64,000 nt of DNA from Litoditis marina. Taxonomy: Eukaryota > Nematoda > Chromadorea > Rhabditida > Rhabditidae. The notes under the pieces are model-generated. The model saw only the letters and a program-made list of their open reading frames with translations, searched no databases and was not told the DNA's origin. The translations under genes and the position numbers were made by a program. Where the stretch lies: assembly GCA_964036275.1 (NCBI GenBank), contig OZ038433.1, forward strand, positions 32,955,336 to 33,019,335. Direction: 5' to 3'. Every line of letters starts with the position of its first letter. Within the stretch, counting starts at the first letter, position 1. Positions 1 through 12,217 of this stretch are shown here, in pieces.

Positions 1-3000
1 ATGTTCCAATTGGCGCTGGAGATGATGAAGGAGAACGAATCGATAATTTGCAAGTCGCGAGACGATGGCGAGACTCTGATGGCACTCTCCCGGTACACGG
101 AGAGTATCTATGAGGGAGAGACGCAGACGGAGGAAAAGGTGGGAGAGAGAGAGAGAAATAGGCAGGAGGAGCTAAGAGAGAAAGAGAAGGGGAATAGAGA
201 GAGAGAGAGAGAGAGAGAGAAATGAAAAAGAAAGAAAGAAATAAGGGTTCCATCAATTTACAAGGCATTTTTGAGACTTTTTTTAACGATCGGTTCTGGG
301 CGATTCGTTCACGTATCACGTAATAGTTCCTAGACTCTAGTTTTTTTGTTCAGATTCCGATCGGCGTGCTTCTGTCCAACTCGTACCGCAGTTTCGGCCA
401 CGCCTTCACCAATGTACAGATAGAGGGACTCCGGTTGAAACATCGGTTGAAAGTTGTTCAGGTGGGGGTTTAGTCCATTTTCCTGTAGTGTTTTGTTCAA
501 ACTATCGGGGTGTATGGTGTTACTGAAATGCAAACTGATGAATAATACATAGAATCTATGTATTGTTCGTTAGGTTAGACATGAGTATTATGTATTGTTG
601 GTTATTCCACAAAATTTTACGGGAGTTATATGAATTTATGTCAATTTGGTTTTCAGGCCTTGGAGGACAATCAGATGCGAAGTATCATTCGAAGTGTGGG
701 AAAAGAGTGCAAATTCACGTCCTCAGAACTGGAAATGCTCTACTGTCTGGTTAAGGTATGTATTTAGTACTCATGTTCTTTGTACCTGGGTTCAAACTAC
801 AAATCTGGTTTTTATGGGTCAATTTCTTCTATTTATCAAGTTAAGTTTGTGGCTAAAAGGTAAAACCCTCTCTCAGGCAATGTTCACAGTCAAGTTCTGC
901 AGAAAAGCTTGAACGAATCCTGTATAACGTGTATCTATCGAACACGGTTTGTCACAAACAGAATATCAGGTCAATTATTAATGGTTTATTGATTTTCTGC
1001 CGACTCCATCCGTCTATCGATTGTTCATTCGAAATGCGCAATGTACCCCCTGAATGGGGAATCCGTGCATGAGCCAATGGGTTCCGTTGCACTGGTACGA
1101 AAAGGAGGTCTCCACTTCGGCAGTGTGCACGTCGCACACGGGGAAATCCAGCCATCTACAATTAGGGGACTGGTTTATGGTTATCTTCAAAAAGACGTGT
1201 TTCACAATACGTTTCTATGATAAATAAATAAATTTGTGTACGGCCTATTTCATCCGTTTGTCACTTTATCGTGAATCGCATTACAATCACATAATATCAA
1301 TATCAACCGTAGAAGGACTGTCCGTAGAGGGGGTGGAGATAGGCATGGGTGAGCTTTGTTACCAGCTCATGCGGTCCGCCAGACAGATACCGCGGCGAGC
1401 GGGGATCGAACCCAGGTCTGTGGAGCGACAGCCGAACGCTAACCACTTGACCACTCGGCCCCGTTATGATGTTTAGAATATGCGACTTACTTGACAATAG
1501 CGTATGGCTGGCTGCACTCCATTGTCCTGGTGCACTCCTTGATTGTAGTTTGATCGGTCATCACCGGTTGTCGCTCGTCCATTTGAACGTAGAAATGGCG
1601 GGAAATGGATTCCCAATTGGCACACGTCTGTGACACATTTTTGTCCATTGGCAGAATGATTGAAGGACAGCTACCGCACATGTCTGAAATCATATCTTGT
1701 AGGCGATACGAAACCCCAAAGTTTTTGTGTTCTACCGTAATTATTTCCCCTTTCTATCACCATGCTCGCATGTGAATAAATGTGGGCAGCTGTACTACTA
1801 ATCACTCTTTAAACACCTGAAATTCCGTATTTTCGATCTACGCTCTCATTTTGGTGCCAGTAATAAGTCATTTGAAATTGAAAGTCATTAAAGTAAACGT
1901 TTTTTGAAAGTAAAAGTCATTAATTCACTTTTAGTCTGGATTTGAAAAAATGAAAATAAAAATAAAAAAAAATTGGGAAACTTTACTTCAGATTCTTAAC
2001 TGTTTCTGTACTTAATGACTTTCACTCAAATGACTTTCAATTTTGAATGACTCGTTCTGGTTGCCCTTATTTTCAATTTGTTCATCACGACTAGATGGTG
2101 AAGTATATAACGATGTAGCGATACCTGGTTCGGGCACTGATAGGGCTTGGAACATGTCAACATGCTGGTCTATATTAGGTTGAATAAGTTCATCTGATGT
2201 CTCGTTCTTCGCGCTCTGAAACATGGCATATAATCGAAGTATGGCGTCCTGTCTTCTATTCAGTCTATATTATAGAAAGAATGTTCAGTATTTTGTTTGA
2301 GAAACGGGATCTTTTGACAACCCAGTAAAGTGATCCGAATTGCCAGAAAAAAATTGAAAAACAGACGGACCGAAGAATGTTCGCGGGTTCAGTTCTGAAA
2401 CCGATTTCACGTCGAGGTAACTATTCCAACCTTATATTTTGTAACGAACCTGAGTTGGTAGGAAGGTGCGTGCTCCGTTGACTTTGGTTACGGTATTTCC
2501 CTTCTCACCAGAACTCCCACTTCCTTCCTCCTGAGTTTCCCCACTGCTGACAACCGGGGCGGGTTTTCTCGAAATGAATGTTTTGGCCAACGCGTTGCGG
2601 AACAGGGCTCGATGTACTTGATAATCGGACATGGCCGTTCTATGCGTTTCCGGTCCATCTATCGATTGGTCCACTGGATCGGACATAACCGTTTTTGGTG
2701 TCTCCGGCAGAGCTAGAGACTGGTTTACTCGATTTTCGGTCTTGTTGACAGCTGTCAGCTCGCTCGCAGCTCCAGGCAGCTGGTTAATGCCTTCTGGTGA
2801 TTCGACTGGTAGAGTGACGAGCTTATTATCTTGTATTTGTGCAGAGAAGGCACGATTCAGCGTGGCTTGACGTAGTGCAGGGGTGGCCTGCGCGTTATCG
2901 TTGGCTACAACGCTTTGTACCTGGGTATTAGGTGCGGCGAGTACGGTATTGTCCGGTTCGAATGTACGTAAACACGTGGAAACGAGTGGTATGTAGAGGA

Positions 3001-6000
3001 ATAGGAGGGGGAAAAGCATTTTCTTGATAATAGAGAAATGAGAAAGTGTTGACCACTGAAGTAAGAAGATTATAGCTTTGAATAACGGAAAGTGGGAACG
3101 TGGATCCTTAGAGTTAAAAAGTGGGAAAATGTAGCTTTGAAATGAGAAGAATGGAAACGTGTATTTTAGACGAGTAAACAAGTGGGAAAGTGTAATTTTT
3201 TCTCAGTAGTGAACGTCTCGAACAATGACGAATTGAGAAGAGCTGGCTGTGTGATCAGTTGTTATCTTTTATCTCGGCTGTTTCTATTGGGGTAAAATGG
3301 GTGGGGGGAGATGACCCCGATTAGCGACACCCGCGGCTGGTTACATCTCCCCCCCGCACCCACTTTCGGTCTGTCACCAAACGTCATCCAATAGATTCAC
3401 TTGTTTTCGGTTTTTCTGCTGGTATTGATCTCTGTGAATGTAAACTTACTGTAATTGTTAAGTCACACCTTTCTCTTGACTATAAAACGTGAAAATAAGA
3501 GCGTGAAAGGTTTCTCAACGGATGAAAATTCTACAATAAGATATTAATTTCAAAGCACTGAAGTACAATTGATGCATGTACCATGGTATTTTGTGATTTT
3601 GTCACAAAACCACTTTCTCTGCAACCCATTATGAGAATATTTCAACCTATATTGATTATATACCTGACTGTAGAATATGTAATTGAACTAATATTAAAAT
3701 AATAATAATTGTTGCAGGAAGAGCATCTTCTGTCGTGGCGCCAGCGTCTAGGGGTGACTGCCCGCGGGAAACATGCAAATCTCACTGAGAGACCCAGACC
3801 CGACCCCTGTGCACAGTCACAGTACAGGTAAAGATATCTAGGGGTAAAAGGGATGTCGGCTACAATATTATGCTCCTTTTAGGCCAAACAAAACGGGATG
3901 ATGTTATTGTGCAATACACTGTAATATGAACATCATGTACACCACAAAAAATCATAGCTTACAAGCCAACACTAGGGTTGTTCAAATTTAGAGTGTGCGA
4001 GTTTCGGGAAATTTCGAGTCCAATTTTCTCTAACAACCCTAGCCAACACCCCTTGTTTGATTCCTTGATGTTGATTCAGTTTTTCTTTTCTCAATTAGTT
4101 GCCTGTTTTCAGCACAGTGTTTCGCCTTTGTCGCACAACGTTCATAGAAAACGTGTGATATGACATAGGTAAAATGGTTGTCATTGATTGCAGGGTTGAC
4201 TATGACCTGTTCGCCGAGGTGTTTCCCCGCCTTCTCCCGTGGCCCGTTACCAACGTATTCGTCGTTCGCGCTTTTCGGGTCAGATTTTCATTCTTTTCTT
4301 CAAAAATAGCCGAAATGAGTTCAACAAAGCATGCTGAAAGGGTCTGTTTTCTGGATTTCTCGTGAATTTGTACTTTTATTTCACTCGGTATAGTAACCGT
4401 CAAGGAAATGATGATATGGGGGGGGGGGGGTTAAAGTGAAATGAACACCATTCCCCATCTGTCCATCCACTATGACAGAATATCGACTTTTTTCTTCCCT
4501 TTTATTTGTATTTTCTAGGTGCAATGTAGAAAGTCTGTTTTAATATTCGTAGAAAGGCAACTCGGCTGTGCCACCAGCTCACCATTATTCATTTGCATTT
4601 CAGCTGCTGGACGTGAGTGACAGTGGCCTTCTGACCTTTCGTGACCTCGTGCTCGCTCTCTCCTCCCTTCTGAAGGTAACACACCATAGACACTCATTAA
4701 CGACGTATACATGTAGTTGTATAGTATTTCATATATTGTTTTCTTTCCTTTCTTTCTCTCCCTCTTCTTCCTCTCTTTTCTCTTTTGAAATAGAAGTATA
4801 TACTGATGTAAGAATAGAATTTTTATAATTCATTGAATTAATGAATTGAAAACGTGTGTTCCACCTTACTCGCTTATCTCATCTGCCTTCTGAAGGGAGA
4901 GTCCATCGAGAAACTGGCCTTCCTCTACAAATGTCATCTGGCTCCCGCGTTCGACGTTGAGGACCTGGATGACGTCATGGCATCGGATGAGCAGAACAGG
5001 ACCAAAGGTTGTCGATCGAGTTGAAAATTTATTCTATTTATGAATTAGTGTTAGAGTTCTGGGATTTTCGAGTTTCAAGAATAGAGAAGTTGTGGGTATT
5101 ATTGGTTTCACCTCAACAATTCAACTCAACACCCAGTACGACATATAACGACTGACCATTTTAAGCACTATAAAAGTGTCATTCATTTTCTGTTCTAACA
5201 CAAATTGTAAATCACACCTTGGCAAAGAGGCGAAATGTGCCACTTTTACCTTTCTATCTCTTGCCTGTTCATTCATACTGTAGCTATATTAAATAGAGCT
5301 TTCATTCTCATGTGTAATCGGACTTGTGGTTTGATCTTTGTCCTCTCACTGCCCAATTTGCAGCGGACGAGCCGGAAGTGGCATTGGAGGCAGCCGATCT
5401 GTTAGGGAGTCCCTCGTCGAGCAGGGGTCGGGCCGCGTCCCAACCGACTAGTCCCGCGGTATCACAGTTACGGGTATGTTTAATTATTCTGATCCTCGTA
5501 TTCATACTTGAGGAATAGGAAAAAACTACGAGAAAATTGGCCATGTTTCAATGCTGATTCGTAATGTTCCACGCATTTGGAACAAACACCGAGTTTATTG
5601 TTCTTGTATAATAAACACCGCCTCGTCCCTCCCAACCAGCCCCTCTGACGGTACCACAGTTACGGGTGCTAATCTTTCTTTTCCACGTGCTGTTCATTCG
5701 CAGTTTAAAGTGTAAACCAGTTTCGAAAATATCGAAAACAAAGTTTTTCTGCCAACGTGATGAATAAATCTTAAAAAAACTGTTATTGATTAACAAATAA
5801 TCAACAAATAGCGGAATCTCAGTGGTGTAGTTGATTATTATGATGGTCGTGTTTGCAGACCCGCAGTCATACGTTGAAGTCTTCTCCCGCAGTAGTGGCG
5901 GCGGATGAACCGCGGTCTGACGCGTCCTCCCTGCTGGACATGATGGCGGCTAGGTCGGTATCGGCGGACAGCTCGCCCAGTCTTCTCTCGAAGGAGGAGG

Positions 6001-8198
6001 GGGTAGATGTGGCCGATGAGGCTAGTGAAGGTGAGGGGAGGGAGGAAGAGATCAGAGAGAAGGGATAGATGGAGAGAAGGGAGAGATGGAGAGGAAAAAG
6101 GAAGAAAGAGAGAGAGGGGAGGGAGAAGTCGAGAAAAGAAAGACGTATAGAGCCGGGAAAGGGGGAGGGTAGAAAGATTTGAGGTGATTCTCTTGATCTT
6201 TGAAAATTACATAATGTTCCTTGATCTTTAGTCTTTGAAAGGATAAATTAAGTGATCGTATTCAGATTCGTTCTCGGTGGTGGATGAGTCCCTGGAGAAG
6301 ATGCGTGCCCTGAAGGCGACCCTGGCTGCCCCGGAGGAGCCGGCTGCCAGCCGGGTCGACATGAAGAGTCTACCCGATATGAGTCAGGTGGGTACAGTCA
6401 TTGTCATTTCCATGGAGAATCCTACAGTACATGTTCAAGTTCTACAATCACTGTTGTACAATGCGAACGAAAAATCAGAAGTCAGAATATCAACTCTGAT
6501 GACATCTATCCATTGACTGTTAGCAGAAGTACCGACCAAAAACTATTGATTTATTCCTACCTCTCAACTTCCTTCTTAACTAGGTAAAATACATCAACAT
6601 CTCGTTAGTTTGTGATCTACCAATCAATATTTCGCTACTTTCTGATCTACCAATCAATATCTCGCTGCTTTCTGATCTACCAATCAATATCTCGTTAGTT
6701 TGTGATCTACCAATCAATATCTCGCTACTTTCTGATCTACCAATCAATATCTCGCTGCTTTCTGATCTACCAATCAGTATTTCGTTAATTTTCAGATCAA
6801 CCAATCTCTATCTCTTTTCAGGTGCAATTCATCCAGCTATGGAAGACAGTCTACGATCTTCTCAGTGGAAAGGAGACCGACCAGCAGTTGTTCCACGCCC
6901 TCTCCGTTGTTGGTCAGTAAGGGGTTCGATTTGAACTTGAATAACATTGCTGACTTGCGAGTCGGAACATTTTGTGAGTAAGTCAAGAACTAGAAAACTT
7001 GAAATTTTCATTTTATCAGTGCGTTGACTCAATTGAGTCGCATAGTTTGTTCTTTCCGTGTGTTTCACCACATGCCTAATTTGGGCAAATTACAGGTTTT
7101 CTGTATCAAAAAGTGTGTATTTAGTCGTCATTAACGGAAATAGGATCGGCTGGCAGTTCGAAATCAGTGATATCGCTGATATATGCTTTTGGCAACTGAC
7201 TGGTGTCTATTAACTCGGATTGTGGGAGCCTACGTTGTATTTGTAAAAGCGAAACTTTGTATCTGTACTGTAGGTACCCTACTGCTGCAAGTGGGCGAGA
7301 GCTATCGCGAGTATCAGGTGAAGATGGAGGCAGAGATAGCAGAGGCGATGAAGGAGAAGAGAGAGCACGCGGAAGACGGAGACTCAGACAGCGAGACGGA
7401 CGAGGACACGGAGACGGCCCAGAGAAGACGCATCGGCGACATGCAGACATGGTCAGTTGGAGTAGTTATTCCGCCAACAAAGACAGAAAACAAAACAATG
7501 CGCGCATGTAGTCATTGCTTATGTATTTAAAGAAGAACGATTATGTGAACCAATCCCGCACCACCTTATAAACTGCACTTGAAAAATGTATTGCAGTTTG
7601 AAGGACTGAAGCGTTGGGATTGGACCACATAATCGTCCTTCTTTAAAAATAAAAAAGTGTGTGAAGCAACGCTAATCTGTAATGAACACCGGGGTCGCAA
7701 AACAACAACCAAATGTCGTGAAATGATTCTTCAGCGGAAGTATTTTGCCAGCTCGACCATGCAATTATGACATTGGAAGTGGACTGTGTTGGTCGAGCTA
7801 CGTTTATGGACATCTGTGCGTTCAGTAAAACGAAAAGTAACGCCAGTTGTTTTGAGAAAACGTGTTTTCAATACATACACGGGCATCATGTGTTTGTTGT
7901 TCACTGGTTCTCTGTATCAACCAGCCTCTCTTTCCAGTTTATCAGACGGGGAATGGCGGGTCAATCTCTCTCAGATAGTCGCCTCCGTCCTCAGTGAACC
8001 CGCACTCGCCACATTTTTTGAGGCCAAATATTCGGTGGAAGCTATAGTTAAAAGGTATTTATTCTGTTCGATTTTTAGTTTCAGGCCACATTATAGTTCT
8101 ATAGTTCAGTTCAATTCACAATTCGTGTTCTCGTTTTTGAGTGGGTTTTTTCAATGACTTTCAGCGCAGGCTTCAGGAACGCCAGTTTCAATGGTTGA
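1..8198 (+). CDS. tbc-9: TBC1D8/9-family Rab GTPase-activating protein, C-terminal part (partial)
   Basis: TBC-domain proteins accelerate GTP hydrolysis on Rab GTPases. Only the region after the catalytic TBC domain is present; the gene enters from the left edge. Exons: 1-138, 354-461, 657-755, 3718-3827, 4194-4278, 4604-4675, 4896-5007, 5364-5473, 5859-6030, 6266-6387, 6822-6912, 7274-7451, 7938-8054, 8165-8198, together 515 codons plus TGA with all phases consistent. Family signs: [12 protein letters not shown] in exon 1, [11 protein letters not shown] in exon 2, the [20 protein letters not shown] segment across exons 4-5, an EF-hand-like loop [12 protein letters not shown] in exon 6 followed by [13 protein letters not shown], and [11 protein letters not shown]...EPALATFFE near the end. 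Exons 8-10 are a Ser/Ala/Glu-rich linker, and exon 12 has an acidic stretch. Intron 3 hosts a complete gene on the other strand. The symbol is by analogy to the C. elegans TBC1D8/9 homologue. The exon 7 acceptor (TGAAG) is atypical. Confidence 0.85.
985..990 (-). terminator. Poly(A) signal of the C6-like gene
   Basis: AATAAA read on the minus strand, 24 bases past the stop codon at 1014. Confidence 0.6.
1014..3019 (-). CDS. Secreted protein with C-terminal nematode C6-like cysteine domain
   Basis: This four-exon gene lies on the minus strand wholly inside intron 3 of the Rab GAP gene. Exons in transcript order: 3019-2450, 2215-2125, 1683-1491, 1155-1014, 331 residues. The phases match at each junction (0, 1, 2). 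The start [16 protein letters not shown] is a signal peptide, and I chose this ATG because the upstream in-frame Mets would spoil it. Residues of about 20-215 are a low-complexity Ala/Thr/Ser/Gln-rich stretch. The C-terminus has CxxCPSI, further Cys pairs, then CNGTHWL...GVHC. This pattern resembles the nematode C6 domain (DUF281), which is found in many secreted or cuticular proteins of unknown function. The assignment is by pattern only. A poly(A) signal lies at 990-985. Intron 2 contains a foldback element. Confidence 0.72.
1379..1463 (-). repeat. tRNA-like SINE fragment
   Basis: On the minus strand an A-box-like GTGGTCAAGTGGTTAGCG is followed about 30 bases later by a B-box GGTTCGATCCC, the spacing of an internal RNA polymerase III promoter. 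The 7-bp acceptor stem does not pair, so this is a tRNA-derived repeat and not a functional tRNA gene. It lies in the intron between exons 3 and 4 of the C6-like gene. Confidence 0.6.
1857..2060. mobile_element. Foldback element, AAGTCATT family, copy 1
   Basis: The ends are inverted copies beginning CCAG and continuing AAGTCATT...AAAGTCATT, about 35 bp long. A related copy lies at 17780-17939. I found no transposase and no clear target duplication. It sits in an intron of the C6-like gene. Confidence 0.6.
6597..6796. repeat. 30-bp minisatellite in intron 10 of the Rab GAP gene
   Basis: About 6.5 copies of a 30-bp unit with core CTACCAATCAATATCTCGCT. Units alternate between variants ending in GTTAGTTTGTGAT, GCTACTTTCTGAT and GCTGCTTTCTGAT, which suggests higher-order duplication of three units. 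The array ends about 25 bp before the acceptor of exon 11. Confidence 0.9.
7531..7642. mobile_element. 112-bp hairpin MITE (TTAA-flanked family), copy 1
   Basis: The ends are AGAAGAACGATTATG and its near complement CATAATCGTCCTTCT, with TTAA on both sides. The whole element folds back on itself. It lies in intron 12 of the Rab GAP gene. Further copies are at 31355, 32002 and 42977. Confidence 0.85.
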
Positions 8199-8557
8199 TA
8201 CCAATGGAAAAGTTAGCTGCCCATTTGTCAAAACATCACCACTCATTTTATTGACTGTCGGAAAGTGTTTGGTGTGATTTACCCGTTACCATATACCTCT
8301 ACCGTAACCCATTGTATTTCAGGTACCGTACCATTCGATTTTCATCCGAAGAGGTGGTCCCTTCTTTCTCTGCCCTCGCCATTTAATGCGATTATTTGTG
8401 ATTTCGAGTGTCTTCTTTTGTTACGAGGTTTGGTGATTTTCGTGTACTTTTTCTCACTAACTCCGATTGTTTTGTACTTTATCATCATTTTTAATACTAA
8501 CATTTAAGGTTAGCTCTAGAAACGGTTGCCCAAAACTGTACATGTGGTCTTGTTCTG

Positions 8558-8607
8558 CTGTGTTTGTAGTTTGATCCCGGTTCAGAAGATCAAACTACAC
8601 ACCTCAG
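8558..8607. repeat. Short palindromic repeat, TTTGTAGTTTGATC family
   Basis: CTGTGTTTGTAGTTTGATC faces a reverse copy GATCAAACTAC about 15 bases on. It lies in the 3' untranslated part of the Rab GAP gene, before its poly(A) signal. Confidence 0.7.
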
Positions 8608-8845
8608 TTGTGGTATTTTACAATGCATTATTGGTGAAGCATCATTATCTCTTTGTAAACGGTTACCCTTCATATTGGAACTATTTCGCTTATATATTGA
8701 CTGGTCTTTTGAGAGCCAAACGTAATATTCTGTGATATAATAACTTTTATACTTGTACACAGTATTATTTTCAGTTATTTATCGTCATAGTTTGTACTTG
8801 TATATTATCTTTTTCTATTCGTGTAATGTTGGTATGCTGAGCATG

Positions 8846-8851
8846 AATAAA
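8846..8851 (+). terminator. Poly(A) signal of the Rab GAP gene
   Basis: AATAAA, about 650 bases after the stop. No closer canonical hexamer was seen. Confidence 0.5.
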
Positions 8852-9092
8852 TGGTTTTGATTGAAACTAGTTTAAAGATTTGGGAATTTCGTGCATCAGA
8901 TACGAAGTGTTGAACACACGGTATTAAAATGTTTGAGAAATGAATCTAGAAAGTAAAATTTATTAAGTAAGTTGGTGGCTAGTATATACTTTAAGAAAAT
9001 TGAATAGTCACGTGAAGTTAGCATTCTTATGAGGCATCGTGCACTTTGTTATTGCACGTAATCTGAGTTCTGCTGTGTTTATGTGTTTCACA

Positions 9093-9998
9093 TAGGGTTG
9101 TTAGAATTGAATATGGGATATTCTTCCAAAATAATTGCAATTCCAATTTTTTTGTATGTCGAAAAATTTTTGGAATTTCAATTCCAATTATTTCGAATAT
9201 CAGAACAACTGGAATTGACTTGATTTTCTCTCGGAGTTGATGCAGGATTGGTTCACAATTCCATGCTGCTGTTACTTTGGGAAAATTGAAGTATCGTCCC
9301 CCACTGCAGTTGGGTCCCCCCCCCCGTAGCACTTCAACCCCCCACCCAAGCTAAAACCTGAAAATCCAGGAGAGGGGGGGGGTCAAAATTCAACTTCGAC
9401 ATTTACTATTCACCCCCCCCCCCCCCCCCCCCCCCCCACCTGGGTCGGCAGGGGGTAGAACCTCAATGGTGGGGGGGGGGGGGGGGTCAAACTTCAACGA
9501 GTGGAAGGCTGAACTTCAATACCGGAAATGTTTACTTTTTACCCCCCACCCTCAAACTTTGTATTGCAGGTGATAAATTGAATTATCACCCCCCGGTGGG
9601 GAAGGGGACAAACTACAATTCCCCAAACGCAATACAATTCCAGGAAGATGGGGGGGGGGTAAACAGTCAATGTTCCCGTTACTTTATTTATTACTAAATT
9701 ACTATTGTTCCGTAGTCTCTTGTTCAATGGAAAGAAAATTAACATTGTTTCTCTTCGTTTTTTGAAAAAAAAAACTTACATGATGTTGGAAACACAGTCA
9801 GCTCTGAAATCTGAGATTTCGTGGAATTGATCGGAATTGGAATTGAACAGTTTTTGAAAATCCCAAAGAATCAGAAATGGAATTGAGTGGTTTTCGAGAA
9901 TTGGAAAATAATTGGAATTGGAATTGAGTGGTTTTTGAGAAATATAAAAGAATTGGAATTGGAATTGATTTGATTTTCGGAATTGATTACCAACCCTA
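9093..9998. mobile_element. hAT-like non-autonomous element B (interrupted)
   Basis: It begins TAGGGTTGTTAG and ends with the reverse complement of TAGGGTTGGTA. The flanks are GTTTCACA and GTTTCACG, an 8-bp target duplication with one mismatch. The inside carries repeats of GGAATTGGAATTG on both sides and shares a middle segment with element A (14342-15006). It is interrupted by another element at 9279-9677. The TAGGG end and 8-bp duplication fit the hAT superfamily. No transposase is present. Confidence 0.85.
9279..9677. mobile_element. G-tract transposon, GGGAAAATTGA ends, copy 1 (inserted in element B)
   Basis: The ends are GGGAAAATTGAAG and the complement of GGGAACATTGACTG. Both sides carry the exact 8-bp duplication GTTACTTT (9271-9278 and 9678-9685). 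The inside alternates poly-G or poly-C runs with TTGAAGT/ACTTCAA blocks. It is 399 bp long. Copy 2 at 21758-22053 has its own 8-bp duplication. The superfamily is uncertain: hAT or Merlin both make 8-bp duplications. Confidence 0.9.
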
Positions 9999-12217
9999 GT
10001 TTCACGTGACTGTACATTGGATTAACAGTATAGTTCGTTTGACTCGCACTGGGATATAAGGCATCGTGCCAAGATTTATTTACGTGTTATTATGAAACTG
10101 AACAACTGCTAACAGAGGGTTGCAGTTTTCCGAAAACCTCTGAATTGGTGAAAAAGAGCCTTGAATATTCGTTGGTACGGGGCCGAAGTCTCAGTGGGAA
10201 AGACCGGAACTATACAGTTATGTTTTGATCGAACAACTCCTCATCACTTTTCCCATTTTTCACCAGCGAGCAATGAATTTGTCATGGTTGGCCATCGCGT
10301 GTGTGTACTACTAGCTGTAAAGATAGAAGATATGTGCAAAAGTTGGAACCACTCCCCAAAACCCAAACTTTAACTTCAAAAACCCAAACTTCAAAAACAT
10401 TTCTGTCGGTTGTAGTAGAGACATTTGGGTTCTATCGGTTGGGGTACGTTTCACTTACTTTTCAAAGTTCATATTTCAAATAACCAAAACTTCTCTGCGT
10501 CTCACCTCCACTGTGATCTCTAACGTATATCTAACCTTTTTTGTAGTTTAGTGTACATTGATTAAGTCGTTTAGTTCTTACATTGTTCAGAGCAATAAGA
10601 AGAATTCACTCTGATTTTCTCTTGATTTTCGGCTCTGCCGAAGATTTTCAGGATTTTTTCCCCATTCATCCAGCAAATAGGATAATGTCATGGAAACGGT
10701 GGATTTGTGTGTATCTAACAGAAGTCTTTTCATTTCTCTAATAACGGCTATTCATAAGTCGTTGCACTTCTACATTCTCTCTCTTTCTCTCTCTCTCTTC
10801 TGTCTCTCTTTTTTATCCCTCTCTCTCTAAATGTTTCGCTCTCTGTTGCTATCTCTCGGTCTCTCCTTTCTGTCTCTTCCTTTTTTCTCTCTATATGTTT
10901 CTCTCTCGCTGTTTCTCTCTCCGTGTCTCTCTTTCTCTCTGTCTCTCTTTTTTTTCTATCCGGCTAAAAGAGCTATAGTCTTTGCCCTCCCAACGTTTCC
11001 TCTTACCGTATGACTTGTAGATGTTTGGGTCTCCATTGGGCTATTTTGTCGTCTCTTGCGTACATTGTACTTTCATTGTTTAATTATTGGTTCAATTCAT
11101 ATTCTTTTTAATTCATTCTCCTCTCTTTTTTTTTACTTTCTAACCTTAGAAATTAATTAGGTTGTACTAATATCGGAACGACATTGCCAATAAATATTGT
11201 TTTTTTCTTCCCAATTTCAAATTCATAATTAAAACGCGTATAAATACCCATTATTCTAATGTCATTATTCATAATTAAAACGTAGTGTTTTCTCACAGGG
11301 TCGTTTCGCCAAAAAAAAATAGTTCAAATTTTCCTGAACTCGAAAATTTGACGTTTCCATTACTAGGTTTCTTAGAGATGTGGAACTTGATTGACCACCC
11401 TGATTTCCCGCGTTCAATTGTGTTACAAGAATGTTCACTAGCTGTTCTCAATCTAAGAATACTTCACAATTTGAATGTAGTTTATTCTCTCAGGGTTGTT
11501 AAATTCAGATTCGATCCAGAAAAACTCATTTTGAAGTGTCAAAAGTAGAATAAGTTGTCCCTAGACTGTTTCACAAAATGTTGAACTTGATTGACCACTC
11601 TAATTTCTCCCGTTGAATTGTGTTACAAGCATGTTCTCTAGCTGTTCTCAGCCTAACTTCATGCCCCCAGGGTACGCAGTTTATTCGCACCATTCCAACA
11701 CTCATTATGCACCAATTCGACGAGCCAATATCATTCTTTTTTATGACACTCAGACATTATGTCACAGAACATGTTGTAAACGCAAAGTAACAACGTTTTA
11801 TATTGTATGGTTAGGATTTTGATCCTTACAATTGTAGAGTTTGCTCCTGTCAAAACGAGCTTATATGGTGTTGGTTTTTTCGCTGTGTTTGTAGTTTGAT
11901 CTCGTTTTTTTCGGGTGAAATTCGGGAAGTATGACGTGTATCGAGATCAACCTACTTCTCGTGTCATAATATGAATAAAATGGTTTATTCGTGATATAAC
12001 ACGTGATTTTCCTCATTGTTAGATTTGCAACTCCAGCCATAGTATTATGTTTCCATTCAATTCTGTTTCTTTTCACTTCTAGTGTCACTTGAATCGCATG
12101 CATTCTCTATGCTTCTCGTTCAAACATCAGTTATCTTTCTCGTTTCATTTCAAAGTCTTCAATTTTCGGCGTATTCAGATCTTAAATGTGTTTTTCGTCG
12201 TTTTGTGACTATTTAAA

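Noticed and set aside
1379..1463. tRNA gene
   Set aside because: Promoter boxes are present but the acceptor stem does not pair and the T stem is imperfect.
2432..3181. Longer 249-residue frame starting upstream of the signal peptide
   Set aside because: The extra N-terminal part would bury the signal peptide, so the ATG at 3019 is preferred.
6580..6804. Minus-strand repeat protein frame ([10 protein letters not shown] units)
   Set aside because: It is the translation of the 30-bp minisatellite inside an intron.
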